Positions 1 through 6,825 are shown, counted from the first letter of the stretch. The stretch is DNA of 9,913 nt from an uncultured Micrococcales bacterium (GCA_903866485.1 CAIPNT010000045.1:1-9913), one strand, 5' to 3'. Translations and numbers: made by a program. Notes: a model not told the origin generated them from the letters alone.

Positions 1-1024
1 CGATCATCGGAAGCAGGATGTTCCAAGCCCAGGTGACGCCACCGGCGTGAACCTCTAGGTGGGTTGGAGCTAAACGAAGCGCGCCATCCAAGAAGCCGAT
101 ATACCAGTCAGGCTGGGTTCCAGCTGAAACTGGCGATGGGTCATAGCCACCGTAGTTCCAGACCGGGTTGATGGTAAATGTTGCGGCAACCAGCATGATG
201 ACACCGAAGACGATGAAGAAGAATCCACCTGCCTTTGCAACATAAACAGGCATTAGTGGGTAACCAACCACGTTGGTGTCTTTGCGACCCGGGCCCGAGT
301 AGTGGGTGTGCTTGTGAATGACCACCATGAAGAGGTGAATCACGATGAAGATCAGAATCAAAGCCGGAACCAACAGAATGTGAAGGCCGTATAGGCGGGC
401 AACAATCTGCTCACCAGGGAACTGACCGCCGAAGAGCAATGACGAGGTATAGGCGCCAATGACTGGCAAACCCTTGATCATTCCATCGATGATGCGCAGA
501 CCGTTTCCTGAAAGCAGGTCATCAGGCAGAGAGTAGCCGGTGAAGCCGGCAGCCATGCCCAAGACGAACAGCATGAAACCTACTACCCAGTTGATTTCGC
601 GTGGCTTGCGGAACGCACCGGTGAAGAACACGCGAAGCATGTGCAGACCAGCTGCAGCAACGAATAGCAGCGCAGCCCAGTGGTGCACCTGGCGCATCAG
701 CAGACCGCCGCGCACCTCAAATGAGATGTCAAGAGTAGATGCATAGGCGATCGACATCTCTGCACCCTTTAGAGGCCCATAGACGCCGTCATAGATGACC
801 GGAGTCATTGCTGGCTGGAAGAAGAAGGTTAGGAAGGTTCCCGATAGCAACAGCACGAAGAAGCTATAAAGGGCAACTTCGCCAAGCATGAATGACCAGT
901 GGTCGGGGAAGACCTTGCGGCCGAACTCCTTCAGGATTCCGGCTACACCGACGCGCTCGTCGAGATAGTTAGCGGTTCCGGCTAGGAAACCGCCCTTTTT
1001 CTGAGTGTTTACAGCGGTGCTCAT
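1..1024 (-). CDS. qcrB: Menaquinol-cytochrome c reductase cytochrome b subunit QcrB (partial, C-terminus missing)
   Basis: This is the diheme membrane subunit of the bc1-type complex. It oxidises menaquinol and passes electrons to the Rieske centre and across the membrane. The frame is open from an ATG at 1024 to the left edge, giving 341 codons; the family usually has about 540, so the C-terminal part is outside the window. The b-heme histidine pairs are visible in two helices: H114/H128, starting in HHWAAL, and H215/H230, with 14 residues between the second pair. GYSLPDD follows the first pair. PDWY at residues 305-308 is the actinobacterial form of the quinol-site PEWY motif. The ATG lies 2 bases after the qcrA stop, with GGGAG about 8 bases upstream, so it is the last visible gene of ctaE-qcrC-qcrA-qcrB. 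The assignment is firm. Confidence 0.96.
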   Translation of the reverse strand, partial: MSTAVNTQKKGGFLAGTANYLDERVGVAGILKEFGRKVFPDHWSFMLGEVALYSFFVLLLSGTFLTFFFQPAMTPVIYDGVYGPLKGAEMSIAYASTLDISFEVRGGLLMRQVHHWAALLFVAAAGLHMLRVFFTGAFRKPREINWVVGFMLFVLGMAAGFTGYSLPDDLLSGNGLRIIDGMIKGLPVIGAYTSSLLFGGQFPGEQIVARLYGLHILLVPALILIFIVIHLFMVVIHKHTHYSGPGRKDTNVVGYPLMPVYVAKAGGFFFIVFGVIMLVAATFTINPVWNYGGYDPSPVSAGTQPDWYIGFLDGALRLAPTHLEVHAGGVTWAWNILLPMI

Positions 1025-1026
1025 TC

Positions 1027-2073
1027 TTAACGCTCCCAGAAGCTAGGGCCAACAGGCTCGGTGAAGTCGCTCTGCGCGATCAGGTAACCATCCTTGTCAA
1101 CTGCGATAGGCAGCTGAGGCAGTGGGCGTGAGGCAGGGCCAAAAACCACCTTGCACTCGTCGGTGACATCGAAGGTCGACTGGTGGCAAGGGCAAAGCAA
1201 GTGGTGGGTGCGCTGCTCGTATAGCGCCACTGGGCAACCAACGTGGGTGCAAATTTTGCTGTAGGCAACGATGCCGTCATAAGACCAGTTCTTGCGCTCT
1301 GGTGAGATCTTGAGGTCGCTTGGGTCGAGACGAACCAAAAGCACTGCAGCCTTAGCCTTCTCTTCTAGCTTGCCCTTGGTCATCTCGGCGAGGCCGTCAG
1401 GGATGACGTGGAAAACAGAACCGATGGTGACGTCAGAAGCCTTGATTGGCAAACCGGTTGGGTCTTTGGTCAGGCGAGTTCCGGCCTTCCACATGGTGTG
1501 GCGCAGGCTGTCTTTAGGGTCTGGACCTAGGTCGCCAAAGAAGAAGATTGCCGGGATTGGAAACAGCGCCAGCGCACCATAAAGCGAACGGCGAATCAGC
1601 TTGCGGCGTGAAAAGCCAGACTCGCTGTCGGCAAGCTTGATGATTTCAAGTGCACGCGCACGAACCTCTTCGCTGCCACGGGTCTGGTGACGCTCTTCAG
1701 AAACTTCGGCGTCTGGCATCAGGGTCTTAGCCCAGTGAACAGCACCGATTCCGATTCCGAAAAGACCGAAGACGATTCCTAGGCCGAGGAAGAAGGTGTT
1801 GTTGCGAACAGTGCCAAGGTCGTCGCTGAGTGGAAATGCGAAGTAGGCGTAGATTGCAAAGATCGAACCGGCGATCGAAGTCAGAAATAGCGCGGCAACC
1901 TGACGGGCTGCGGCCTTTTCGTGCTTGACGCTCTTGTCAGTCATGCGCACACGGTGTGGCTCCATGCCTGGGTTGACGACCGCATCGGCGGCGACAGAGG
2001 CCAGACCGGTTGCGTAGTCGTGCTCAGGTTCTTGAGAACCCTTGCCTGATGCGATGCTCTTGCTGTCGCTCAC
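1027..2073 (-). CDS. qcrA: Rieske iron-sulfur subunit QcrA of the bc1 complex
   Basis: It carries the 2Fe-2S cluster that takes electrons from menaquinol at QcrB and delivers them to cytochrome cc in QcrC. The cluster motifs are CTHVGC (275-280) and CPCH (294-297), giving the Cys-His and Cys-His ligands plus the disulfide cysteines. The 348 residues fit the long actinobacterial type, with hydrophobic helices at about 56-80, 93-112 and 164-180 instead of the single helix of proteobacterial Rieske proteins. RRKLIRR (156-162) just before the third helix resembles a twin-arginine signal. This agrees with the Tat-dependent insertion of the last helix known for Streptomyces QcrA. The start is GTG at 2073, chosen because GGGAG (2080-2084) is placed correctly before it. 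The gene follows qcrC by 41 bases and precedes qcrB by 2. Confidence 0.97.
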   Translation of the reverse strand: MSDSKSIASGKGSQEPEHDYATGLASVAADAVVNPGMEPHRVRMTDKSVKHEKAAARQVAALFLTSIAGSIFAIYAYFAFPLSDDLGTVRNNTFFLGLGIVFGLFGIGIGAVHWAKTLMPDAEVSEERHQTRGSEEVRARALEIIKLADSESGFSRRKLIRRSLYGALALFPIPAIFFFGDLGPDPKDSLRHTMWKAGTRLTKDPTGLPIKASDVTIGSVFHVIPDGLAEMTKGKLEEKAKAAVLLVRLDPSDLKISPERKNWSYDGIVAYSKICTHVGCPVALYEQRTHHLLCPCHQSTFDVTDECKVVFGPASRPLPQLPIAVDKDGYLIAQSDFTEPVGPSFWER

Positions 2074-2114
2074 AGATAACTCCCTTTTTCTAAAACTTAG
2101 TGTCGAAAAAAAAC

Positions 2115-2915
2115 TCAGTTTGACTTGGCGCCAAGCCAGATGGTGATTGCGATGATGAAGCCAAGCGCGAAAATCCAGACGAAAAGACCTTCAACAACCG
2201 GGCCTAGGTTGCCCAATTCGTAACCACCGGCCGACGGGTGCGTCTGCACGTAGGTGAGGTAGGTGATGATGTCTTTTTTGTCGGTAGGGGTGAGGTTTGC
2301 GTCGTTGAACACCGGCATGTTCTGCGGGCCGGTCAACATCGCCTCGTAAATCACGCTGCCGCTTGAGTTGGTTAGGTTTGGAGCAAACTTGCCCTGGGTA
2401 AGCGCACCACCGGCGCCCACTGCGTTGTGACACATTGCACAGTTGATGCGGAACAGCTCACCACCGCGCTGGGCGTTGCCGTTAGGCGCAACCTGGTCTG
2501 CGGTTGGAGCTGAAGGGCCAGGTGCCAATGAGGCAACATATGCAGCGAGTGCATCGGTCTGCTCTTGGGTGAACTGAGACGGCTTTGCCATGATCTGAGG
2601 GCCAGATGCCTGCGCTGGCATGCGACCGGTGCCTACCTGAAACTCCACAGCTGCCGAACCGACACCAATCAAGCTAGGGGCGTTGGTGGTGCCTTCAGCG
2701 TTCTTGCCGTGGCAGCTTGCGCAGTTTGAAAGAAAAAGCTTGTGACCTTCGTCGACCTGAGCCTGGCTTAGCGCCGCGCTGGCCGGCTTGCTCTCAACGG
2801 CAGCCGTTGCAGCTGCATAGCCGCCTCCGCTAACTGCTAGACCGGCAGCGATTACAAGAATCGCGGCCATTGGGTGGCGGCGTGAACCATTGAGGTTTCG
2901 CTTCATAAAAGCCAT
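2115..2915 (-). CDS. qcrC: Diheme cytochrome c subunit QcrC (cytochrome cc)
   Basis: This is the membrane-anchored diheme cytochrome that replaces both cytochrome c1 and soluble cytochrome c in actinobacteria, carrying electrons from the Rieske protein to the aa3 oxidase. Two heme-binding motifs are visible: CASCH (65-69) and CAMCH (159-163). Each has a likely axial methionine in a GRMP/QNMP context (M99 and M200). There is an N-terminal hydrophobic segment (about 17-36) after basic residues, serving as signal or anchor, and a C-terminal transmembrane helix (about 240-262), giving the usual 266-residue architecture. The ATG at 2915 is preceded by GGAG with a 9-base spacer; the ATG three codons later would sit too far from it. 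The gene starts 18 bases after ctaE. Confidence 0.97.
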   Translation of the reverse strand: MAFMKRNLNGSRRHPMAAILVIAAGLAVSGGGYAAATAAVESKPASAALSQAQVDEGHKLFLSNCASCHGKNAEGTTNAPSLIGVGSAAVEFQVGTGRMPAQASGPQIMAKPSQFTQEQTDALAAYVASLAPGPSAPTADQVAPNGNAQRGGELFRINCAMCHNAVGAGGALTQGKFAPNLTNSSGSVIYEAMLTGPQNMPVFNDANLTPTDKKDIITYLTYVQTHPSAGGYELGNLGPVVEGLFVWIFALGFIIAITIWLGAKSN

Positions 2916-2933
2916 AACAAGGATCTCCGTTTT

Positions 2934-3551
2934 TTATTTCAGAACGTAAACGATTAGGAACAGGCCAATCCAGACCACATCAACGAAGTGCCAGTAGTAA
3001 GACACAACGATTGCGCTGGTGGCTTCGTAGTGACCAAACTTCTTGGCTGCGAAGGTGCGGCCAATGATGATCAAGAAGGCGATGAGACCGCCGGTCACGT
3101 GCAATGCGTGAAAACCGGTGGTGATGTAGAAGGCGCTGCCGTATGAATTTGCATTTAGAGCCACGCCCTCAGAGATGAGATTGGCGTACTCCCAAACCTG
3201 ACCCGAAACGAAGATTGCGCCCAGTAGGTAGCTCAAGAAGAACCACTCAACCATTCCCCACTTGACAGGGGAGAGGCCGGTTGCACGAGGCTGTAGACGC
3301 TCTGCCGCGAACACACCAAACTGAGCGGTGAACGAGGAGCTCACCAGCACAAGGGTGTTTACCAAGGCGAACGGCACGTTCAAAATCTTGGTGTCGTGAG
3401 CCCAAATGTCGGGTGAGTTGGCACGAAGGCTGAAGTAGATTGCGAAAAGTGCCGCAAAGAACATCACCTCGCTGCCAAGCCAAACGATAGTTCCAACAGA
3501 AGTGGAACTTGGGCGATTAATTGCAGGCTGCGTCAAAGTTGTCGAAGACAT
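2934..3551 (-). CDS. ctaE: Cytochrome c oxidase subunit III (aa3-type)
   Basis: Subunit III of the aa3 cytochrome c oxidase is a membrane protein that stabilises the catalytic subunit I. The 205-residue protein has five predicted transmembrane helices (about 21-42, 60-80, 103-123, 138-165 and 183-204), as in the short bacterial form that lacks the first two helices of the mitochondrial protein. Family signatures are WLGSE near residue 25, GFHALHV (147-152 region) and WHFVDVVW near the C-terminus (187-194). It is the first gene of the respiratory operon and is followed after 18 bases by qcrC. The ATG at 3551 has an in-frame TAG four codons upstream and no Shine-Dalgarno sequence. That fits a leaderless transcript. 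Subunits I and II are not in the window. Confidence 0.96.
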   Translation of the reverse strand: MSSTTLTQPAINRPSSTSVGTIVWLGSEVMFFAALFAIYFSLRANSPDIWAHDTKILNVPFALVNTLVLVSSSFTAQFGVFAAERLQPRATGLSPVKWGMVEWFFLSYLLGAIFVSGQVWEYANLISEGVALNANSYGSAFYITTGFHALHVTGGLIAFLIIIGRTFAAKKFGHYEATSAIVVSYYWHFVDVVWIGLFLIVYVLK

Positions 3552-3557
3552 GCTTAA

Positions 3558-3563
3558 ATACTA
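3558..3563 (-). promoter_or_regulatory. Candidate -10 hexamer for leaderless ctaE transcription
   Basis: Read on the minus strand, TAGTAT is followed by six bases and then the ctaE ATG. This places a transcription start at or next to the A of the ATG. No Shine-Dalgarno sequence is present and no convincing -35 element is seen at 16-18 bases, so the call rests on the hexamer, its position and the same pattern at three other genes in the window. If right, it drives the whole ctaE-qcrCAB operon. Confidence 0.45.
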
Positions 3564-3621
3564 ACCCCGCGCTGACAGCCGAACGGTAAATTTCGACCGT
3601 TTTTCTAGGGTTTTTGACCAA

Positions 3622-3627
3622 TAAACT
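3622..3627 (+). promoter_or_regulatory. Candidate -10 hexamer for leaderless trpD transcription
   Basis: TAAACT fits TAnnnT and lies seven bases before the ATG at 3635. No Shine-Dalgarno sequence lies between them. The TTGACC at 3614-3619 is only two bases from this hexamer and cannot be its -35 element. The placement suggests transcription starting on the start codon. The trpD and ctaE signals face away from each other across an 83-base intergenic region (3552-3634), so the two promoters may influence each other. Confidence 0.42.
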
Positions 3628-3634
3628 TGTTCTC

Positions 3635-4699
3635 ATGACCAGTGCCCCGAATTGGCCGAGCATTCTCGGCAAGCTCTTGCAAAAAAACGACCTAGAACGG
3701 GTCGAGGCTAATTGGGCAATGCGTGAAATTATGTCGGGCGATGCAACCCCCGCGCAGGTTGGCGCGTTCATGATGGCGCTGCGCGGCAAGGGGGAGTCGG
3801 TTGCCGAACTCTCTGGCTTGGTCGACGTAATGCTGCAAAATTCGGTGATTTTGAACACCGGCCGTGACGCTGTCGATATAGTCGGCACCGGAGGAGACCT
3901 CTTTGGCACGGTTAACATCTCGAGCATGGCCTCGATTTTGACAGCTAGTGCCGGAATTCCGGTCATGAAGCACGGTTCGCGCTCGGCCTCGGGCAAGACT
4001 GGATCATCTGAGATGCTCGAGGTGCTAGGCGTTCGACTTGATCTTTCTCCAGAGCGAGTGGCTGACATCTTCAGAGAATGTGGCATCACCTTCTTTTTTG
4101 CGCCGGTATTCCATCCGGCAATGCGACACGTGGCGCCGATTCGCAAAGAGCTCGGCGTGCCAACCACCTTCAACTTTTTGGGCCCTTTGGCCAACCCGGC
4201 TCAGCCAATTGCAACCTCACTTGGTGTCTCGAACCCGTTTATTGCCCCCTTGATGGCTGCCGAAATGGCGGCCAGGGGTAGAACCGCACTCGTGTTCAGG
4301 GGAGAAGACGGCCTCGATGAATTGACCACCACGGGCATCAGCAATATTTGGCAGGTGTGCGGGGGAGAGGTGCGTCAATTCATCATTGACCCAGCCAGGT
4401 TTGGAATGCAGCGTGCATCGGTAGATCAGTTGATCGGGGGTGACGCCCACGCGAACGCAGAGGTTACCAAGGCGGTTTTGAGTGGCGACATATCTGGCAA
4501 TTTGGGCGCGGTGCGCGAAATCGTGGTGCTGAACGCGGCCGCGGGAGTGGTCGCATACGAATTGGCAAAGGATGCCTCACGTGCCGAGTTAGATCTTGAT
4601 TTGCGATTTGAAGACGCGATTGTGCGCGTGACCGAGGCTTTGAACGCTGGCGCGGCTCGAGAAAAGCTGTCACAGTGGATCACGGCAACTCAAATCTAG
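3635..4699 (+). CDS. trpD: Anthranilate phosphoribosyltransferase TrpD
   Basis: It transfers phosphoribose from PRPP to anthranilate in the second dedicated step of tryptophan synthesis, in the cytoplasm. From the ATG at 3635 the protein has 354 residues, normal for the family. The PRPP-binding glycine loop GTGGD is at 84-88. The anthranilate/PRPP segment starts with KHGS at 112-115, LGPLANP is near 182-188, and the magnesium-binding DE pair in GLDELTTTG is near 226-234. An in-frame TTG at 3614 would add seven residues, but the ATG matches the TAnnnT spacing better and neither has a Shine-Dalgarno sequence. The trp operon is not nearby. The gene sits divergent to ctaE, as in Mycobacterium tuberculosis. 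Oddities are Ser in place of the usual Asn in KHGN and Glu in place of Asp in the following GS-A/S-D. Confidence 0.95.
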   Translation: MTSAPNWPSILGKLLQKNDLERVEANWAMREIMSGDATPAQVGAFMMALRGKGESVAELSGLVDVMLQNSVILNTGRDAVDIVGTGGDLFGTVNISSMASILTASAGIPVMKHGSRSASGKTGSSEMLEVLGVRLDLSPERVADIFRECGITFFFAPVFHPAMRHVAPIRKELGVPTTFNFLGPLANPAQPIATSLGVSNPFIAPLMAAEMAARGRTALVFRGEDGLDELTTTGISNIWQVCGGEVRQFIIDPARFGMQRASVDQLIGGDAHANAEVTKAVLSGDISGNLGAVREIVVLNAAAGVVAYELAKDASRAELDLDLRFEDAIVRVTEALNAGAAREKLSQWITATQI

Positions 4700-4749
4700 T
4701 CACCTAAAACAGCAAAACGGGGCTGTGGGTCAAATAGACATTACTTGAC

Positions 4750-4763
4750 ATAATGTGCATTAT
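4750..4763. repeat. Palindrome in the trpD/Nudix convergent gap
   Basis: ATAATG and CATTAT form a perfect 6-base inverted repeat around a 2-base centre. The stem is AT-rich with almost no loop and no T-run, so it looks more like a protein-binding site than a terminator. It lies between two convergent 3' ends, where an operator is not expected. Its flanks recur in diverged form at 5273-5298: CTTGACATAA (4744-4753 and 5273-5282) and GCATTATC (4757-4764 and 5291-5298). The rest of the 83-base gap (4700-4782) shows only a weak 5-bp stem (ACAGC/GCTGT, 4709-4726) and no clear terminator. Confidence 0.35.
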
Positions 4764-4782
4764 CGGCGTTATGGGCAGGGCT

Positions 4783-5241
4783 TCAGAAGTGGCTGTTGAT
4801 CAACTCAGTCAACCCGTGCGGGCCAAGCTGGTCGTCGGTGGCTAAGAGTTCGGCGATGCTCCACCAGCGGTATTCGAGCACATCTCGGTGTTCGTCTTCG
4901 GTCCAGCCCGATGCGTCCAGTTCAAAATCGGCGACCGTCAGGCTGAAGAAATAATCTTTGTAGGTGTGCCGATTCTGGCCGTCACCCCACAGCCACTGGC
5001 CTGAAATTTCTCCGATCTGCTCTCCAAGTGCCTCCTGTGACACGACGATGCCGGTCTCCTCACGAAGCTCGCGAACCGCCGCCTGAATTGGCGTCTCACC
5101 CTGGTCAATGCCGCCACCAGGCGTTATCCAGCGCGGTGGCAAGCCAACCTCAGGGTCAAAGTGTGTCAGCAGCAAAAAGAACTCATTCTTGTGATTTCTG
5201 AGCAGAATTCGCGCGGTCTCGCGGTGTTGGTCGGGCTGCAT
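4783..5241 (-). CDS. Nudix hydrolase, substrate unknown
   Basis: This is a cytoplasmic pyrophosphohydrolase of the Nudix superfamily, acting on a nucleoside diphosphate linked to another moiety. The full Nudix box is present at residues 43-65: G43, then E49, then R57-E58, E61-E62 and G64-I65, all at the canonical spacing. The Glu residues bind the catalytic magnesium. The 152-residue length fits a single-domain enzyme. No extra domain or motif fixes the substrate; a nucleotide-sanitising (oxidised dNTP) or ADP-ribose-type role would both be possible. The ATG at 5241 lies 3 bases after the stop of the upstream membrane protein gene, with only a weak AG-rich stretch before it, so translation is probably coupled. 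The family call is firm and the specific function is unknown. Confidence 0.9.
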   Translation of the reverse strand: MQPDQHRETARILLRNHKNEFFLLLTHFDPEVGLPPRWITPGGGIDQGETPIQAAVRELREETGIVVSQEALGEQIGEISGQWLWGDGQNRHTYKDYFFSLTVADFELDASGWTEDEHRDVLEYRWWSIAELLATDDQLGPHGLTELINSHF

Positions 5242-5244
5242 GGC

Positions 5245-5895
5245 CTACTGTGCTTCCGTTTCAGTCGGTTTGCTTGACATAACATTTTTGGCATTATCCG
5301 AGCGATATTTGAAGAATTTGAGCGATCGTTGCATCAGATAGCCAATGCACAAGGCGAAAATGAGGGTTCCCTCGCGAACCTGTCCGCCCAAGAGCCAACC
5401 AATCGCTAGCGCCGCGAGTTCTACGACGGTGCGAACCTGCCACACCTTCCATCCGAGTCTTTTGGTAAGCCCCAAGATAAAGCCATCACGCGGTCCGGAG
5501 CCCAAGTTTGAGGTTATGTATAGTCCGGTAGCAAAGGCCACGGTGCACATTCCAATCAAGAACATGAACAGGCTCTGCCAGTAGTGGTCGTGTTTTGGCA
5601 GGTACTGAGTCCAGAAATCTGCCCATAGCCCGATGAGGACGGCGTTCATGATGCTGCCGACGCCAGGTTTTACCTTGAGTGGAATCCAAAACATCAGCAC
5701 GATGGTGCTGACAATGATGCTCGCGATGCCATAACTCGTGTGCAACTGCAATGAGATTCCCTGGGCGAACACATCCCACGGTGGAATGCCCACCTTGGCA
5801 TTGACCACCATAGAAACTGCCAGTCCATAGATGAACAAGCCGAGATTCAATTGGAACAATCGCTTAACAGATTGCAGGTTCGGCCCGAGTTTCAT
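5245..5895 (-). CDS. YczE/YitT-type integral membrane protein, function unknown
   Basis: This 216-residue, mostly hydrophobic protein belongs to the YczE-like membrane family, whose biochemical role is not established. It has about six predicted membrane segments. Two related half-motifs are visible: GIPPWDVFAQGI (36-47) and GSGPRDGFILGL (132-143). Each is a glycine/proline-rich loop followed by an aspartate and a helix, which suggests an internal duplication. GTLIFALCIG (176-185) is a further family feature. The tail from residue 195 is hydrophilic and probably cytoplasmic. The ATG at 5895 lacks a Shine-Dalgarno sequence and follows a TAnnnT hexamer by six bases. It is the first gene of a two-gene unit with the Nudix hydrolase, whose ATG lies 3 bases downstream. 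A transporter role is plausible, but nothing here shows a substrate. Confidence 0.82.
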   Translation of the reverse strand: MKLGPNLQSVKRLFQLNLGLFIYGLAVSMVVNAKVGIPPWDVFAQGISLQLHTSYGIASIIVSTIVLMFWIPLKVKPGVGSIMNAVLIGLWADFWTQYLPKHDHYWQSLFMFLIGMCTVAFATGLYITSNLGSGPRDGFILGLTKRLGWKVWQVRTVVELAALAIGWLLGGQVREGTLIFALCIGYLMQRSLKFFKYRSDNAKNVMSSKPTETEAQ

Positions 5896-5901
5896 GCCCC
5901 A

Positions 5902-5907
5902 AGCCTA
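5902..5907 (-). promoter_or_regulatory. Candidate -10 hexamer for the yczE-like/Nudix operon
   Basis: On the minus strand TAGGCT is followed by six bases (ending GGGGC) and then the ATG at 5895. The spacing matches a leaderless start. The G-run next to the ATG is too close to act as a normal Shine-Dalgarno site. No -35 element was recognised. The gap to the divergent gene is only 36 bases (5896-5931), so the two promoters must overlap. Confidence 0.38.
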
Positions 5908-5918
5908 GGTGCAGCCGA

Positions 5919-5924
5919 TAGTTT
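5919..5924 (+). promoter_or_regulatory. Candidate -10 hexamer for gdpD
   Basis: TAGTTT lies seven bases before the ATG at 5932. The AGG in the spacer is one base from the ATG, too near to be a working Shine-Dalgarno site. No -35 match is evident; at the expected distance the promoter would run into the 5' end of the divergent membrane protein gene. Confidence 0.4.
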
Positions 5925-5931
5925 TGCAGGT

Positions 5932-6729
5932 ATGCACAAGCAGCCTCAAAGTCTTAGCTACCTCTCCCCTGCCCGGCCGCGAGTTTTGGCCCATCGCGGT
6001 TTTGCTCACGCCAATGGCGCCGTCGAAAACACAATCGAGGCTTTCAAGGCGGCCTTGGCACTTGGTGCAACGCACATCGAGAGCGATATTCAGGTGACCT
6101 CGGATGGCGTTGCCGTGCTGTTTCATGATGACGACCTTTTGCGAGTGGCCGCACTTCCCCAAAAGGTCAGCCAACTCACACTTGAACAGCTGAGAGCAGT
6201 GGATCTCGGCTCGGGCGCCCGCATCCCAACGCTGGCAGAAGCACTCGATCAACTGCCAACTGCAAGGTTCAACCTTGACTTTAAGGTTTTGCCAGCCGTT
6301 GCTGCCGCCGCCAGAGTCATCAAGGCGGCAAGCGCCCAAGAGCGCATCCTCGTGGCCAGTTTCAGTGAACGCCGCAGAAGGCTCGCCGTTCATGCGCTGC
6401 GCGACAACAAGCTTGATTCGCAGAGCATCGCAAGTTCTGCAGGTTCTTTGCGATTGCTGACGCTCTGGCTAGCCTCCAAACTCTCAGCAAACTGGCTGCT
6501 TGGGCTTTTGACTCAAGATATCGTTGCGCTGCAGATTCCCACCAATTCGGCCGGACTTCGCTTCGACTCCCCCGCTTTCATCAGCAAAATTAGGGCCACC
6601 GGGTGCGAGATTCACTACTGGACCATAAATGACTCGGATGAAATGAGGCGCCTGATTGCGTTGGGAGCCGATGGCGTAGTGACCGATCGAACTGATATTG
6701 CTGTGAATACCCTGCTAACCGCGAGTTGA
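5932..6729 (+). CDS. Glycerophosphodiester phosphodiesterase family protein
   Basis: Enzymes of this family hydrolyse glycerophosphodiesters, released from phospholipids, to glycerol-3-phosphate and an alcohol. With the ATG at 5932 the protein has 265 residues. The catalytic TIM-barrel motifs are in order: AHRG with H21 and R22, ENT (32-34), the metal-binding E50 and D52 in IESDIQ, and HDD starting at H65, the second catalytic histidine. FNLDFK (113-118) matches the next barrel strand, with Asp where many members have Glu. GADGVVTD lies near the C-terminus. There is no signal peptide or membrane helix, so it should be cytoplasmic and use imported or internal substrate. The frame stays open upstream to 5851, but that would overlap the divergent gene by 45 bases and add residues before the barrel, so the ATG at 5932 is preferred. 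It precedes rbpA by 96 bases. Confidence 0.9.
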   Translation: MHKQPQSLSYLSPARPRVLAHRGFAHANGAVENTIEAFKAALALGATHIESDIQVTSDGVAVLFHDDDLLRVAALPQKVSQLTLEQLRAVDLGSGARIPTLAEALDQLPTARFNLDFKVLPAVAAAARVIKAASAQERILVASFSERRRRLAVHALRDNKLDSQSIASSAGSLRLLTLWLASKLSANWLLGLLTQDIVALQIPTNSAGLRFDSPAFISKIRATGCEIHYWTINDSDEMRRLIALGADGVVTDRTDIAVNTLLTAS

Positions 6730-6825
6730 GTTTGCCACCAGGTTGCCCGATGCGGGATGATTGAGCGTTACGGAGTTGTTATACATCTCCGCAGCCCCAA
6801 AAGGGCGCTTAAATCAGGAGGAAAT
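6730..6825 (+). promoter_or_regulatory. rbpA upstream region with strong ribosome binding site
   Basis: This 96-base gap should contain the rbpA promoter. AGGAGG at 6816-6821, four bases before the ATG at 6826, is the strongest Shine-Dalgarno site in the window and fixes the start. GGGATG (6754-6759) followed after 18 bases by GTT (6778-6780) loosely resembles the SigR/SigH-type GGGAAY-N16-18-GTT promoter. TATACA (6780-6785) is an alternative weak -10 without a good -35. A short hairpin, CCCG/CGGG at 6746-6756, has no T-run and is not a convincing terminator for the preceding gene. Confidence 0.5.

Noticed and set aside
3614..3619. TTGACC as a -35 element or TTG start for trpD
   Set aside because: It is 2 bases from the proposed -10 hexamer, no -10 lies 17 bases downstream, and the ATG at 3635 begins at the expected family N-terminus.
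3517..4194. A 225-codon open frame antisense to trpD
   Set aside because: It lies opposite well-supported trpD motifs and has Ser/Arg/Pro-rich composition with no recognisable domain; it is a shadow frame.
5851..5931. Upstream extension of the phosphodiesterase by 27 codons
   Set aside because: It would overlap the 5' end of the divergent membrane protein gene and adds residues not belonging to the barrel.
5905..6393. A 162-codon open frame antisense to the phosphodiesterase gene
   Set aside because: The sense strand carries all catalytic motifs of the GDPD family; the antisense translation shows no domain and no ribosome site.
6746..6756. CCCG/CGGG hairpin as a terminator after the phosphodiesterase gene
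   Set aside because: The stem is only 4 bp and no T-run follows.
6757..6825. RbpA start 23 codons upstream
   Set aside because: AGGAGG directly before the ATG at 6826 and the usual RbpA length support the shorter protein.
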